From contig NZ_JAJVDH010000004.1 of the NCBI RefSeq assembly GCF_022758145.1, forward strand, positions 1 through 64,000: 64,000 bases of DNA, given 5' to 3'. Of this stretch, positions 16,958 through 25,658 are shown piece after piece. Position 1 is the stretch's first letter. Every line of letters begins with the position of its first letter. The notes under the pieces are model-generated. The model was not told the origin of the DNA. It made no database searches and saw nothing but the letters and a program-made list of their open reading frames with translations. The translations under genes were made by a program, and so were the position numbers. This DNA comes from Pontibacter vulgaris. GTDB taxonomy: Bacteria; Bacteroidota; Bacteroidia; Cytophagales; Hymenobacteraceae.

Positions 16958-17509
16958 ATGTTTGCTAAATTCTTATCTAAATTAATTTTTAAAGTTTCGG
17001 GGTGGAAGCTGCAAGGTAATCTGGCCCCACAGGACAGGCGTTGTGTAATGGTAGCAGCTCCTCATACCAGTAACTGGGATTTTATTTACGCACGCGCTGC
17101 TTTTTACCTTATGGATGCGCCAATCCGGTTTACCATTAAAAAAGAATTCATGCGCTTTCCATTTGGTGGTCTTCTTCGCGCTATGGGTGCTTTGCCTATC
17201 GACAGGTCTAAAAACACGAAAATGGTAGATGCCATGATCAGGATTTTTAAAGAAACTCCGGGCGATATGTGTGTAATGGTAACGCCCGAAGGCACTCGTA
17301 AGTACCAGCCACGCTGGCGCCGGGGCTTTTACCATGTAGCAGTAGGAGCAGGAGTGCCTATTGTGCTGGGTTATCTTGACTATGCTAAAAAAGAAGCCGG
17401 AATAGGGCCTACTATTTATCCGACAGGCGATATAGAAGCCGATATGGAATCTATACTTGCTTTTTATCGCACTAAAACCGCTAAGTATCCTGAACAGGGG
17501 GTAAGGTAA
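16958..17509 (+). CDS. PlsC-like 1-acylglycerol-3-phosphate acyltransferase family protein
   Basis: 183 residues, shorter than PlsC proper (about 245). The catalytic HX4D motif is H36-TSNW-D41, a variant typical of a Bacteroidota subgroup, and the glycerol-phosphate-binding motif appears as PEGTR (110-114). The rest reads FPFGGLLRAMGALPIDRSK, which contains the family block with an invariant Arg. It would transfer an acyl chain to a lysophospholipid or another lipid at the inner membrane. There is no clear membrane span, so it is probably peripheral. Confidence 0.85.
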   Translation: MFAKFLSKLIFKVSGWKLQGNLAPQDRRCVMVAAPHTSNWDFIYARAAFYLMDAPIRFTIKKEFMRFPFGGLLRAMGALPIDRSKNTKMVDAMIRIFKETPGDMCVMVTPEGTRKYQPRWRRGFYHVAVGAGVPIVLGYLDYAKKEAGIGPTIYPTGDIEADMESILAFYRTKTAKYPEQGVR

Positions 17510-17549
17510 TTAATTACTTAAACTTGCGCTGCCAAAAACCTACACCAAA

Positions 17550-17909
17550 ATGCATATAGAAAATCTACGCGAAATTTGCCTCTCACTGCCGGGAGTATCA
17601 GAAGATGTTAAATGGGGAGCAGATCTTTGCTTTTTAATCGGGGGTAAGATGTTCTGCGTTACCAACCTCGAAGGAACACCTACAGTATCTTTTAAAGTAC
17701 AGGACGAGGAATTTGAAGCCCTGACTGTTTCTGAAAGTATAATTCCGGCCCCATACATGGCCCGTAATAAATGGGTGCAGGTCCAAGACTGGGATAGGCT
17801 TACTAATCAAGAGTGGGATCATTATGTTAAACAATCTTATTCATTAGTAAAAACTAAACTAACAAAGAAACTGCAAAATGAGATAGATGCTATAGGCACA
17901 GGGAGCTAA
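17550..17909 (+). CDS. MmcQ/YjbR family protein
   Basis: 119 residues of the YjbR/CyaY-like fold: N-terminal MHIENLREICLSLPGVSEDVKWG, then FLIGGKMFCVTNLEG, SFKVQDEEFEAL and a C-terminal SYSLVKTKLTKKLQ helix. The family is annotated as DNA-binding on structural grounds (double wing); its function is not established. A paralogue is present near 56.3 kb in this window. It is followed by a very long perfect stem-loop shared with the convergent smc gene. Confidence 0.85.
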   Translation: MHIENLREICLSLPGVSEDVKWGADLCFLIGGKMFCVTNLEGTPTVSFKVQDEEFEALTVSESIIPAPYMARNKWVQVQDWDRLTNQEWDHYVKQSYSLVKTKLTKKLQNEIDAIGTGS

Positions 17910-17918
17910 GCTTGTTAT

Positions 17919-17991
17919 CAAGTATAGACTCTAACTAAAAAGGGCTCGGCGAAATAATCGCCGAGCCCTTTTTAGTTAGAGTCTATACTTG
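17919..17991. terminator. 34-bp perfect inverted repeat, bidirectional terminator
   Basis: The arms (17919-17952 and 17958-17991) are exact reverse complements of 34 bases around a 5-base loop AATAA. The inner part is GC-rich (AAAAAGGGCTCGGCGA) with A/T runs giving a U-run in both directions. The outer 8 bases are CAAGTATA, a copy of the dispersed motif. It lies between convergent genes, 2 bases from the end of smc. Confidence 0.9.
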
Positions 17992-17993
17992 CG

Positions 17994-20900
17994 TTATGCT
18001 ATTTGCCTCAGATCTACAGGAATAACTCTTGAGATACCAGCTTCGATCATTGTAATGCCATACATCACATCAGTAGAAGCCATTGTACGTTTGTTGTGCG
18101 TTACAACTATAAACTGAGAATCGTTGGAGAAGGTACGGATAATATTGTTGAACTTATCAATATTGGCATCATCCAGCGGCGCATCTACCTCATCAAAAAT
18201 ACAGAAAGGAGCCGGCTTTAAGAGGTAAATCGAGAAGAGCAACGAAATTGCTGTAAGCGTTTTCTCACCACCGGAAAGCTGGTTTATAGTTAACGGACGC
18301 TTACCCTTCGGTTGCGCCATGATCTCGATACGAGATTCCAGTGGATTCTTCGGATCTGTTAGTACCAAGTCGCAATTATCTTCGTCGGTAAACAGACTAC
18401 GGAATACACGTATGAAGTTGCCTTTTATCTGATCAAAAGCCTCCATAAACTTCTCCTTGGCAACAGTGTCTATTTCATTGATAGTGTCAATCAGGGTATT
18501 CTTAGCATTAACCAGATCGTTACGCTGCTCAGTTATGAACTTGTTACGTTCCTCGATCTCAGTGTAAGCTTCAGCAGCCATCGCGTTTACAGGGCCCATT
18601 CTATCGAGCGCATTCTTGGCTTCAGCTATGTGCTTGCTCAGTTCATCATTACTCAGCTCGATCAGTAACTCCTGCTCAGGTGCAGGAGAAGCGAAGTCTT
18701 CTTCCGAAATATTGAACTCGGCGGCCAAACGCTCCTGCACAGATACAAGCTTGATTTTCGTATCATTTATAGTTTGCTGCATACGCATCAGCAATTCATC
18801 TGCATTCTGGCGCTTGCGCTGTAGCTCACGTATGGTTTTGTCTTTCTCGTCCAGCTCGCCACGTAGCGTAAAATATTTCTTCTCTATAGCTTCCAGTTCA
18901 TATCCAAACTCGCGGCGGGCTTCAGTCATACTTTCTACTATAGCCTCGTTTTCTTCAATAAAATCTGTAGCCTGCAATGTTTCCTCTTCGGAGCGGGAAA
19001 GCTCCTGACGAAGTCCCTCAATGCGTTCCTGGTTAGTTTCTACCGACTTCTGCTTGTAACTGATTTCCTGCTGAAGGCTGGCAAAACGGTTCTTTAACTG
19101 GTGGAACTGAATGTTCTGCTGATTATACATGCCAGAAATAACCGTAATCTGCTCTTGCTGCTGCTCTACCTGCGAAGTATAAACGGCAAGTTCATCTTCC
19201 AGTCGCTTCAGTTCCTTCTGATCAGCTTCTGCCTGAGGCGATACTTCACGGCTTTGGATTCTAAGCTCTTCCAGGCGCTGCTGTAACTCAGCCTGTTTCA
19301 GGTTAAAATTATTTTTGTTTTGCTGGTGCTGTTCATGCCTGATTCGGACAGTCAGCAGTTCCTGCTGCTGTTTGGCAACATCTTTCTCCAGCAGTTTTAT
19401 ACTTTCTTTCTGCGACTCGTTTTTGTGGTTAAGTAGGATCTGGTTCTGTGTATTTACACGACTTTGCAGAATATCAACTTGTTTAGTCAGTTCTGCTACC
19501 TCAAGCTCTAACTGCTCCAGGTTTTGCTTACGGCCTAAACGGTTGCCATCAAACAAGCCTACTGAACCGCCCGATAAGCTAAGCGGCTTTTTAATAGCAG
19601 AGCCATCTTTAAGTATAATCGTGCGGTAATCTTCAGAGGAAAAATCGTCTTCAGAATCATCGCTGATGTATACGTTGTTGAGCATATACTTAAGAAGGCT
19701 GCTATACTTTTTGTCAGCCGAAACAACTTCATAAGCTGCCTTTAATTTTCCGTCGCTGAAAGTACCGGTAGGTTCCAGTTCTTCTATTTCGGAAAGTATG
19801 ATAAAGTTTGCGCGACCTTTGTTCTGGCTCTTTAGCAGGCTGATAGCATCCACAGCATCCTGTAGTTCATCCACTACAAAGAAGTTCATGTAAGGCTCGA
19901 GGTAACTCTCGATAAGTCCTTTGTAATCAGGCTCACAAACTATAATATCTGAAAGGAGAGGAGCTGGTTTATTCCAGTACTCGGCCTGGCATAAAAACTT
20001 AATTGCCTCCGGAAAACCTTCCATGTTCTCTACCAGCGATTTGGTAAGCGTGTACTGGTTCTGCTTAGCATCAAGCGTACGGTTCAACTCTACCAGTTGC
20101 TCTTTCAGCAGCTCAATATCAGCTTCTGTTTTCTCAATTTGCTGCAACAGCGTTTCTTCTTTGGCCTGCAAACGAACGAGCTCAGAAGTCTTTTCCTCAA
20201 GTATAAACTGTGCTTCGTGTAACTGCTCTTCCAGGGCACGGCCATCCTCATCGGCTGTCAGCTGCTGTTCCTGCAGTCGGCCAAGTTCCATTGTGGTGCT
20301 CTGGATCTGAACATTGCTAATTTCAAGCGACTTGTGCAACTGGAAAACCTCGTTCTGTTTCTGGTGCTGCAGCTTTGTCAACTCTTGGAAAGCCTCCTGC
20401 AGGGTTTGCTTTTGCTCATTAGCGTATTGTAATTCTTCCTTCAGATTATTCACCTGATCCTCGGCATCAGCAAAGCTTTCCTGTACAGTTTCCAGTTCTT
20501 CGCGCAGCTGAAGTATACTATCTTTAGTATGGTCGAGGTTGGCAGTGTCCTGGCCAATTTGCTGGCGCAGTTGCTGCATGCGCTCCTTCAGGAAGTTACT
20601 GCGCTCGGCCTTGAGTTTTATCTCATTTTCTAACTGGCGCAGCTTTGCAGTTTGCACCTGCATGGTTTTCTGGCTTTCGGCCAGAGCTTCCTGGGTGCGG
20701 TTCAGCTTTTCTTTCTGGTCGGCTATAGCATCTTCGGCTTCAGTAACAGCAACTACATAGCCTTCTTTAAGCTCAGTTTCATGCTGCACATCCTGCTCCA
20801 GGCGCTGCAAAGTATGCTGGTATTGCGAAATATTACGGCGAGCAAACTCTAAGCTATGCTTTTTATAGTCGTCTTTTAGTTGAAAATAACGGATAGCCTG

Positions 20901-21530
20901 TTTAGCCTGGCGCTCCAGCGTTTTCATATTCTTGCCAATCTCAAAAAGCACATCTTCCACGCGCTCCAGGTCGGCATCTGTTTCTTCTAATTTTTTAAGC
21001 GTCTGCTTTTTGCGAACCCTGAACTTAGAAATTCCGGCAGCTTCCTCAAATAAAAGTCGGCGGGAGTTTTCTTTATCGTTCAGCAGCTCATCTACCATTT
21101 TAAGCTCGATAATGGCATAGCTGTCAGAGCCGATACCAGTATCCAGGAAAAGCTCGTTAATATCTTTTAAACGACAGGTTACACCATTAAGCAGGTATTC
21201 GCTATCGCCGGTACGGTAATATTTACGCGTTACCGTTACCTGCGAGTATTCGGTTGGCAAAACGCCGCGGTTATTGTCGAAGGTGATGGATACCTCGGCC
21301 ATTTGCACCGGCTTGCGGGTTTTGGAACCATTAAAAATCACGTTCTCCATTTTATCGGAGCGGAGATTACGGGTGCGCTGTTCACCTAAAACCCATCGTA
21401 TGGCATCCACAATGTTGGACTTGCCACAGCCATTTGGCCCCACAATACCGGTTATACCTTCGTCGAAATTTATAACGACTTTGTCGCCAAAACTCTTGAA
21501 CCCTTTAATTTCTAATCTTGATACTTGCAT
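17994..21530 (-). CDS. smc: Chromosome segregation ATPase SMC
   Basis: 1178 residues, normal for bacterial SMC. The N-terminal Walker A is GPNGCGKSN (31-39). Two long coiled-coil regions flank the hinge (about 500-650, with GFPEAIKFLCQ and LSLSGGSVGLFDGNRLG). The C-terminal head has LSGGEKTLTA near 1085 and Walker B FCIFDEVDAPLDD. With ScpA and ScpB it forms the condensin that compacts and separates chromosomes. Genes for the partners are not nearby. It stands alone and converges on the YjbR gene. Confidence 0.98.
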   Translation of the reverse strand: MQVSRLEIKGFKSFGDKVVINFDEGITGIVGPNGCGKSNIVDAIRWVLGEQRTRNLRSDKMENVIFNGSKTRKPVQMAEVSITFDNNRGVLPTEYSQVTVTRKYYRTGDSEYLLNGVTCRLKDINELFLDTGIGSDSYAIIELKMVDELLNDKENSRRLLFEEAAGISKFRVRKKQTLKKLEETDADLERVEDVLFEIGKNMKTLERQAKQAIRYFQLKDDYKKHSLEFARRNISQYQHTLQRLEQDVQHETELKEGYVVAVTEAEDAIADQKEKLNRTQEALAESQKTMQVQTAKLRQLENEIKLKAERSNFLKERMQQLRQQIGQDTANLDHTKDSILQLREELETVQESFADAEDQVNNLKEELQYANEQKQTLQEAFQELTKLQHQKQNEVFQLHKSLEISNVQIQSTTMELGRLQEQQLTADEDGRALEEQLHEAQFILEEKTSELVRLQAKEETLLQQIEKTEADIELLKEQLVELNRTLDAKQNQYTLTKSLVENMEGFPEAIKFLCQAEYWNKPAPLLSDIIVCEPDYKGLIESYLEPYMNFFVVDELQDAVDAISLLKSQNKGRANFIILSEIEELEPTGTFSDGKLKAAYEVVSADKKYSSLLKYMLNNVYISDDSEDDFSSEDYRTIILKDGSAIKKPLSLSGGSVGLFDGNRLGRKQNLEQLELEVAELTKQVDILQSRVNTQNQILLNHKNESQKESIKLLEKDVAKQQQELLTVRIRHEQHQQNKNNFNLKQAELQQRLEELRIQSREVSPQAEADQKELKRLEDELAVYTSQVEQQQEQITVISGMYNQQNIQFHQLKNRFASLQQEISYKQKSVETNQERIEGLRQELSRSEEETLQATDFIEENEAIVESMTEARREFGYELEAIEKKYFTLRGELDEKDKTIRELQRKRQNADELLMRMQQTINDTKIKLVSVQERLAAEFNISEEDFASPAPEQELLIELSNDELSKHIAEAKNALDRMGPVNAMAAEAYTEIEERNKFITEQRNDLVNAKNTLIDTINEIDTVAKEKFMEAFDQIKGNFIRVFRSLFTDEDNCDLVLTDPKNPLESRIEIMAQPKGKRPLTINQLSGGEKTLTAISLLFSIYLLKPAPFCIFDEVDAPLDDANIDKFNNIIRTFSNDSQFIVVTHNKRTMASTDVMYGITMIEAGISRVIPVDLRQIA

Positions 21531-21644
21531 TCGCTCTGCGGAATCTCTTCAATCTAAACTCAAAAATAAGACTAATTCTGATACCTCTGTACTTTAAGCA
21601 AGTATAAAATAAAGGTTAATGAGGCTAAAGAAAGTATAAATAGC

Positions 21645-21652
21645 TATATTTG
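21645..21652 (+). promoter_or_regulatory. -7 promoter element before the unknown membrane-anchored gene
   Basis: TATATTTG matches the TAnnTTTG consensus. It overlaps a TTG at 21650 that would be an in-frame start, so the real start is probably the ATG 16 bases further on. No convincing -33 box is seen. Confidence 0.5.
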
Positions 21653-21667
21653 GTTAGAGACTTTACT

Positions 21668-22162
21668 ATGGAAGATTATAAACTTTTACTTTACATTCTG
21701 GCAGCTGTAGCTTATTTCCTGTTCTCGGCCTGGCGAAAAGCTTTTAAAGGATCAGGTGAGGTTATGCCACCTAACCAGCAGCCAGCCAAAGAGAAAGAGA
21801 TGCCTGTGAAGCCTTTAAGGCCGATAGCTCCACGTACATCGTTTGAAGATATTTTACGTGAATTACAACCAAAACTGGAACGTGCTAAAGAGCAGGAAGC
21901 TGCTACTTTGGAAGAGTATAAACCAAGGCAACCCAAGCCTGTAGTAAACTATGAAACGATAACTCCGAAAGCTATATCGCTGGAAGAACCTGCAGACAGA
22001 AGTGTAGCTGATAAAAAAATGCAGGAGAGTAGGCGTGAGGCTTTTAAACCATACGCTATTAAACAACAACAAGTATCGCCTTATGCCAAGTTGCTTCGCA
22101 ACCCAAACACTGCGAGGGAGGCATTTATACTTTCAGAGATCTTCCAAAGAAAGTATAATTAA
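21668..22162 (+). CDS. Conserved membrane-anchored protein of unknown function
   Basis: 164 residues from the ATG. One N-terminal membrane span (KLLLYILAAVAYFLFSAW) is followed by a long polar, proline- and lysine-rich segment and a compact end, REAFILSEIFQRKYN. I recognise the overall shape and end (anchor, disordered linker, short terminal helix) from Bacteroidota hypothetical proteins but know no function. The N terminus would be outside and the tail in the cytoplasm by the positive-inside rule (WRKAFK after the span). It is divergent from smc and followed by a motif hairpin. Confidence 0.7.
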   Translation: MEDYKLLLYILAAVAYFLFSAWRKAFKGSGEVMPPNQQPAKEKEMPVKPLRPIAPRTSFEDILRELQPKLERAKEQEAATLEEYKPRQPKPVVNYETITPKAISLEEPADRSVADKKMQESRREAFKPYAIKQQQVSPYAKLLRNPNTAREAFILSEIFQRKYN

Positions 22163-22190
22163 CGCTTTCAGATAAATTACAGCAGACTTT

Positions 22191-22209
22191 TATACTTGGT
22201 GCAAGTATA
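22191..22209. repeat. Head-to-head pair of the AAGTATA motif between convergent genes
   Basis: TATACTTG-GTG-CAAGTATA is an 8-bp perfect inverted repeat with a 3-base loop, built from two oppositely oriented copies of the dispersed motif. It lies between the ends of two convergent genes and may act as a weak bidirectional terminator. Confidence 0.65.
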
Positions 22210-22227
22210 TTTTCAGGTAAAAAGAAG

Positions 22228-22893
22228 TTACATGTACTGCGTTAGGGCATAGGCTAAAATATTGGCTCCCATTTTAAGGGCTTGCTGGCGCTTCTCCTCA
22301 GGGTCGTTGTAAATTTCCTGGTCTTCCCAGCCATTCCCCAAATCGGTTTCATAAGTATAAAAGCATACCAACCGTCCCTCGTGTATTATGCCAAAACCCT
22401 GTGGCGGTTTATTATCGTGCTCATGAATTTTTGGCAGGCCGTTGTTAAATGGGTATTTCTGGTGATAGATCGGGTGATTAAAAGGAATCTCTACAAACTC
22501 GTATTCCGGAAATACTTTCTTCATCTCTTTCCGGATAAACTTATCCAGGCCATAGTTATCGTCGATGTGCAGAAAGCCGCCGCTGATAAGGTAATTTCGT
22601 AAATTTTGTGCTTCTGCATCGGAGAAAACCACGTTTCCGTGCCCGGTCATGTGGACGAAAGGGTAAGTAAACAACTCGGGGCTGCTAACTTCAACTACAC
22701 CTTCTTCAGGCGCTATGTTCATGTTGAGGTTCTGGTTACAAAATTTTATCAGGTTGGGCAATGATGTTTTGTTTGCGTACCAATCGCCGCCGCCGTTATA
22801 CTTTAGCTTGGCTATTTTAAAACTATACTTTTGCTGCGCCATTGCTGTACAGCACAGCGCTAGTAAACAAAATAGGAGATAAGTACGCTTCAT
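22228..22893 (-). CDS. DUF4159-domain protein, secreted
   Basis: 221 residues with a signal peptide (MKRTYLLFCLLALCCTAMAQ). The mature protein has YNGGGDWYANKTSLPNLIKF near its start, FPFVHMTGHGNV-like TYPFVHMTGHGNVVFSD, LRNYLISGGFLHIDDNYG and VEIPFNHPIYHQKYPF. These features match DUF4159, a domain with a glutamine-amidotransferase-like fold and no proven activity. It lies 29 bases after rsmE on the same strand, so the two are probably co-transcribed. Its role in the periplasm is unknown. Confidence 0.88.
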   Translation of the reverse strand: MKRTYLLFCLLALCCTAMAQQKYSFKIAKLKYNGGGDWYANKTSLPNLIKFCNQNLNMNIAPEEGVVEVSSPELFTYPFVHMTGHGNVVFSDAEAQNLRNYLISGGFLHIDDNYGLDKFIRKEMKKVFPEYEFVEIPFNHPIYHQKYPFNNGLPKIHEHDNKPPQGFGIIHEGRLVCFYTYETDLGNGWEDQEIYNDPEEKRQQALKMGANILAYALTQYM

Positions 22894-22922
22894 AAACTCA
22901 GCTCAGGTGGTTATACTTGGTC

Positions 22923-23639
22923 TTAAAGAGGCTCATAAATATCATGCAGCACATGCAAGGTATGGCAGGCAACAAGTGCAGCAGTCTCGGTACGCAATCT
23001 GCTTTGCCCCAACGTTACCGGCCTGATGCCGGCATTATAAGCAGCAGCTATTTCGTTCTTAGAAAAATCTCCCTCAGGGCCTATCATGATGCAATGCGGC
23101 AGACCGTGCCTGTAGTAATCCTTTACGCTTTTAGTGGCATCATCTTCTAAATGAGCAATAAATGTGTTTTTAGCATCACAGGTCTGCACAAACCGCTGAT
23201 AGGATTGCAGTGCATTCAGTAAAGGAAGATAGCCCTTCTGCGATTGTTTCATGGCACTGATTGCTATCTTTTCCAGTCGGTCTGTTTTAAGTTCACGCCT
23301 TTCAGAATGTTCACACAACAAAAAAGAAATTTCACTCACACCTATTTCTACTGCCTTTTCTACAAACCACTCCATCCGGTCCATATTTTTAGTAGGCGCT
23401 ACGGCTATATGCACATAGTAAGGTAGCTTACCGAATTCTACCTGCTTATCTATCACCTGTAGCTGGCAGCGCTTTGGATGCGCATCCTGAATAATGGCTG
23501 TATACATACCGCCAACGCCATCTACCAGGTATACTGTATCGCCATGCTGCAAACGTAATACCCGTGTACAATGCTTGGATTCATCTTCCGGAAGTGTAAA
23601 AATATCGGAGGCAATATCTGGTGTATAAAAAAGGTGCAC
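22923..23639 (-). CDS. rsmE: 16S rRNA (uracil1498-N3)-methyltransferase RsmE
   Basis: 238 residues. The N-terminal PUA-like domain (HLFYTPDIASDIFTLPEDE) is followed by a SPOUT methyltransferase domain with the knot motifs CIMIGPEGDFSKNEI and LGQSRLRTETAALVA near the C terminus. It methylates N3 of U1498 in 16S rRNA of the small subunit using S-adenosylmethionine. The start is GTG. The DUF4159 gene follows it. Confidence 0.96.
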   Translation of the reverse strand: MHLFYTPDIASDIFTLPEDESKHCTRVLRLQHGDTVYLVDGVGGMYTAIIQDAHPKRCQLQVIDKQVEFGKLPYYVHIAVAPTKNMDRMEWFVEKAVEIGVSEISFLLCEHSERRELKTDRLEKIAISAMKQSQKGYLPLLNALQSYQRFVQTCDAKNTFIAHLEDDATKSVKDYYRHGLPHCIMIGPEGDFSKNEIAAAYNAGIRPVTLGQSRLRTETAALVACHTLHVLHDIYEPL

Positions 23640-23769
23640 GCTTATGATCTGATTAAATAATGTACTTAAAATTTGGGGAAAATAATACCTGGCAAACTGA
23701 CAAGTATAAAATTACCTCTCTAATTAGTATACGAAAGTATAAACTTCAGTGTAAATGTCCGAAAAAAGA

Positions 23770-23799
23770 AAAGCCTCCCTGGTTTAGCAGAGAGGCTTT
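23770..23799 (-). terminator. Terminator of pckA
   Basis: Inverted repeat AAAGCCTC/GAGGCTTT. The minus strand continues into a T-rich run. An AAGTATAAA motif lies between the hairpin and the pckA stop codon. Confidence 0.7.
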
Positions 23800-23818
23800 A
23801 AAGTATAAATACAGGAGA

Positions 23819-25435
23819 TTAGTCCAGAACCACCTCTACCTGAGGCGCACCAGCCAGAATCTCATCATTTGCATATTCTGCATACTTAGTAAAGTTCTTC
23901 ACGAATTTACAAGCCAGGTCATGCGCTTTGGTGTCATAAGCTTCTTTATCGGCCCAAGTATTGCGTGGGTTTAACACCTCTTCCGGTACATTAGGGCAAG
24001 ATGTCGGCATTTCAACACCGAAAATCGGATGCTTTACAAAATGTACGTCATTCAGCTCACCGTTAAGTGCCGCCGTGATCATAGCACGTGTAAATGGCAG
24101 TTTCATGCGAGAACCAACACCGTAAGGGCCACCGGTCCAACCTGTATTGATCAGCCACACGTTTACATTATTTTCTCTCATTTTCTGGCCCAGCATCTCG
24201 GCATACTTAGTTGGGTGAAGCGGAAGGAATGCAGCACCAAAGCAAGCAGAGAAAGTAGTTTGCGGCTCTGTTACACCAACCTCAGTACCAGCAACTTTTG
24301 CAGTATAACCTGAAATGAAATGGTACATTGCCTGGCTGGCGTTCAGCTTAGAGATCGGAGGCAAAACGCCAAATGCATCAGCAGTCAGGAAGAAAATATT
24401 CTTTGGAATATCAGCTCTAGAAGGCTCAATAGCATTATCAATGTGATTGATAGGGTAGGCCGTACGGGTGTTCTCAGTAACAGAGTTGTTTGTATAGTCT
24501 ACTGTACGTGTTCCTTCTACAAAACGTGTATTTTCTACAATTGCTCCGAATTTGATAGCATCCCAGATCTGTGGCTCTTTCTCGCGGGTAAGGTCAATAA
24601 CTTTTGCGTAGCAACCGCCTTCAAAGTTAAATACAGAGTCTGCAGCCCAGCCGTGCTCATCATCACCGATCAGTCCACGGTTAGGATCAGCTGAAAGGGT
24701 AGTTTTACCTGTACCTGATAGACCGAAGAAAATAGCTGTATCGCCTTCTGCGCCAACATTGGCAGAGCAGTGCATAGATAGGGTGTTTTTCTCTTGTGGC
24801 AGAATGTAGTTAAGTACCCCGAAGATACCTTTCTTCATCTCGCCGGCATAACCTGTGCCACCGATCAGGATCATGTTCTTTGTAAAGTTGATGATCGCGA
24901 AGTTAGACTGGCGGGTGCCATCTACTGCAGGATCAGCTTCGAACTCTGGAGCACAAATAATGGTGAATTCAGGCGTATGGTTTGCAATTTCCTCTTCGGT
25001 AAGGCGAAGGAACATGTTATTGCAGAAAAGATTCTGCCATGCCTGGGTGTTAACTATACGCAGGTTCAAACGATAATCCGGGTGAGCGCCGGCATAAGCA
25101 TCACGCACATACAGTTTGCGGTCTTTCAGGAAATCAACCATCTTAGCATGTAGCTGATCGAATTTCTCGGGATCGAAAGCGATGTTTATATCACCCCACC
25201 AAACGGTATCTTCCGTTTTGGCATCTTTCACCACGAAACGGTCTTTGGGAGAGCGGCCGGTAAATTTACCTGTGTCGCACATCAGGGCGCCAGTGTCTGT
25301 CAGTACGCCTTCGCCATTTTTGATGGCTTCTTCTACCAACTCAGCAGGACTAAGGTTCCAAAGAATTTCTTTGGCCTCATTTATGCCTAAGCTATCCAAA
25401 CCTACTGCATTAGATTTATTACCAGATTGTTTCAT
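23819..25435 (-). CDS. pckA: Phosphoenolpyruvate carboxykinase (ATP)
   Basis: 538 residues, matching the 540-residue ATP-dependent enzyme. Key motifs are TGRSPKDRFVV near the N terminus, the kinase P-loop GLSGTGKTTLS near residues 235-245, the metal- and substrate-site GDDEHGW, and MHCSANVG. It converts oxaloacetate and ATP to phosphoenolpyruvate, CO2 and ADP, the entry step of gluconeogenesis in the cytoplasm. It is monocistronic, divergent from the peptide transporter, and ends at a hairpin. Confidence 0.98.
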   Translation of the reverse strand: MKQSGNKSNAVGLDSLGINEAKEILWNLSPAELVEEAIKNGEGVLTDTGALMCDTGKFTGRSPKDRFVVKDAKTEDTVWWGDINIAFDPEKFDQLHAKMVDFLKDRKLYVRDAYAGAHPDYRLNLRIVNTQAWQNLFCNNMFLRLTEEEIANHTPEFTIICAPEFEADPAVDGTRQSNFAIINFTKNMILIGGTGYAGEMKKGIFGVLNYILPQEKNTLSMHCSANVGAEGDTAIFFGLSGTGKTTLSADPNRGLIGDDEHGWAADSVFNFEGGCYAKVIDLTREKEPQIWDAIKFGAIVENTRFVEGTRTVDYTNNSVTENTRTAYPINHIDNAIEPSRADIPKNIFFLTADAFGVLPPISKLNASQAMYHFISGYTAKVAGTEVGVTEPQTTFSACFGAAFLPLHPTKYAEMLGQKMRENNVNVWLINTGWTGGPYGVGSRMKLPFTRAMITAALNGELNDVHFVKHPIFGVEMPTSCPNVPEEVLNPRNTWADKEAYDTKAHDLACKFVKNFTKYAEYANDEILAGAPQVEVVLD

Positions 25436-25488
25436 TTGAAAATAACGTGTTTTTAAGGGAGTAAGTAGTTTGTTTCACAACTATGCTA

Positions 25489-25496
25489 CAAAAATA
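25489..25496 (-). promoter_or_regulatory. -7 promoter element of pckA
   Basis: The minus strand reads TATTTTTG (TAnnTTTG), 53 bases before the start codon. A -33 TTG at the expected spacing is not clear. Confidence 0.4.
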
Positions 25497-25578
25497 GAAA
25501 AAATTGCATATTTTACTAAGATTAAAACAAATTTATAATGGCATCCTATAACGTTACCATACCCATAACGGAAATTTT

Positions 25579-25609
25579 TTGCCAATGTGGGTGTAAACTA
25601 ATATATTTA
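25579..25609 (+). promoter_or_regulatory. Candidate promoter of the POT transporter
   Basis: TTG, 20-base spacer, then TATATTTA, one base from the TAnnTTTG consensus; about 50 bases before the start codon. Confidence 0.4.
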
Positions 25610-25658
25610 CCTTCTATGTATACTAATCTAATCTAAACAATCACTCATTTAAACGTCT

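Noticed and set aside
18616-20310. Several Ser-rich frames opposite smc
   Set aside because: They are antisense to the coiled-coil part of SMC; Ser-rich text arises from reading Glu/Lys/Gln-rich codons backwards.
21650-21667. TTG as the start of the membrane-anchored unknown gene
   Set aside because: The TTG is the last part of a TATATTTG promoter box, and a good ATG lies just after it.
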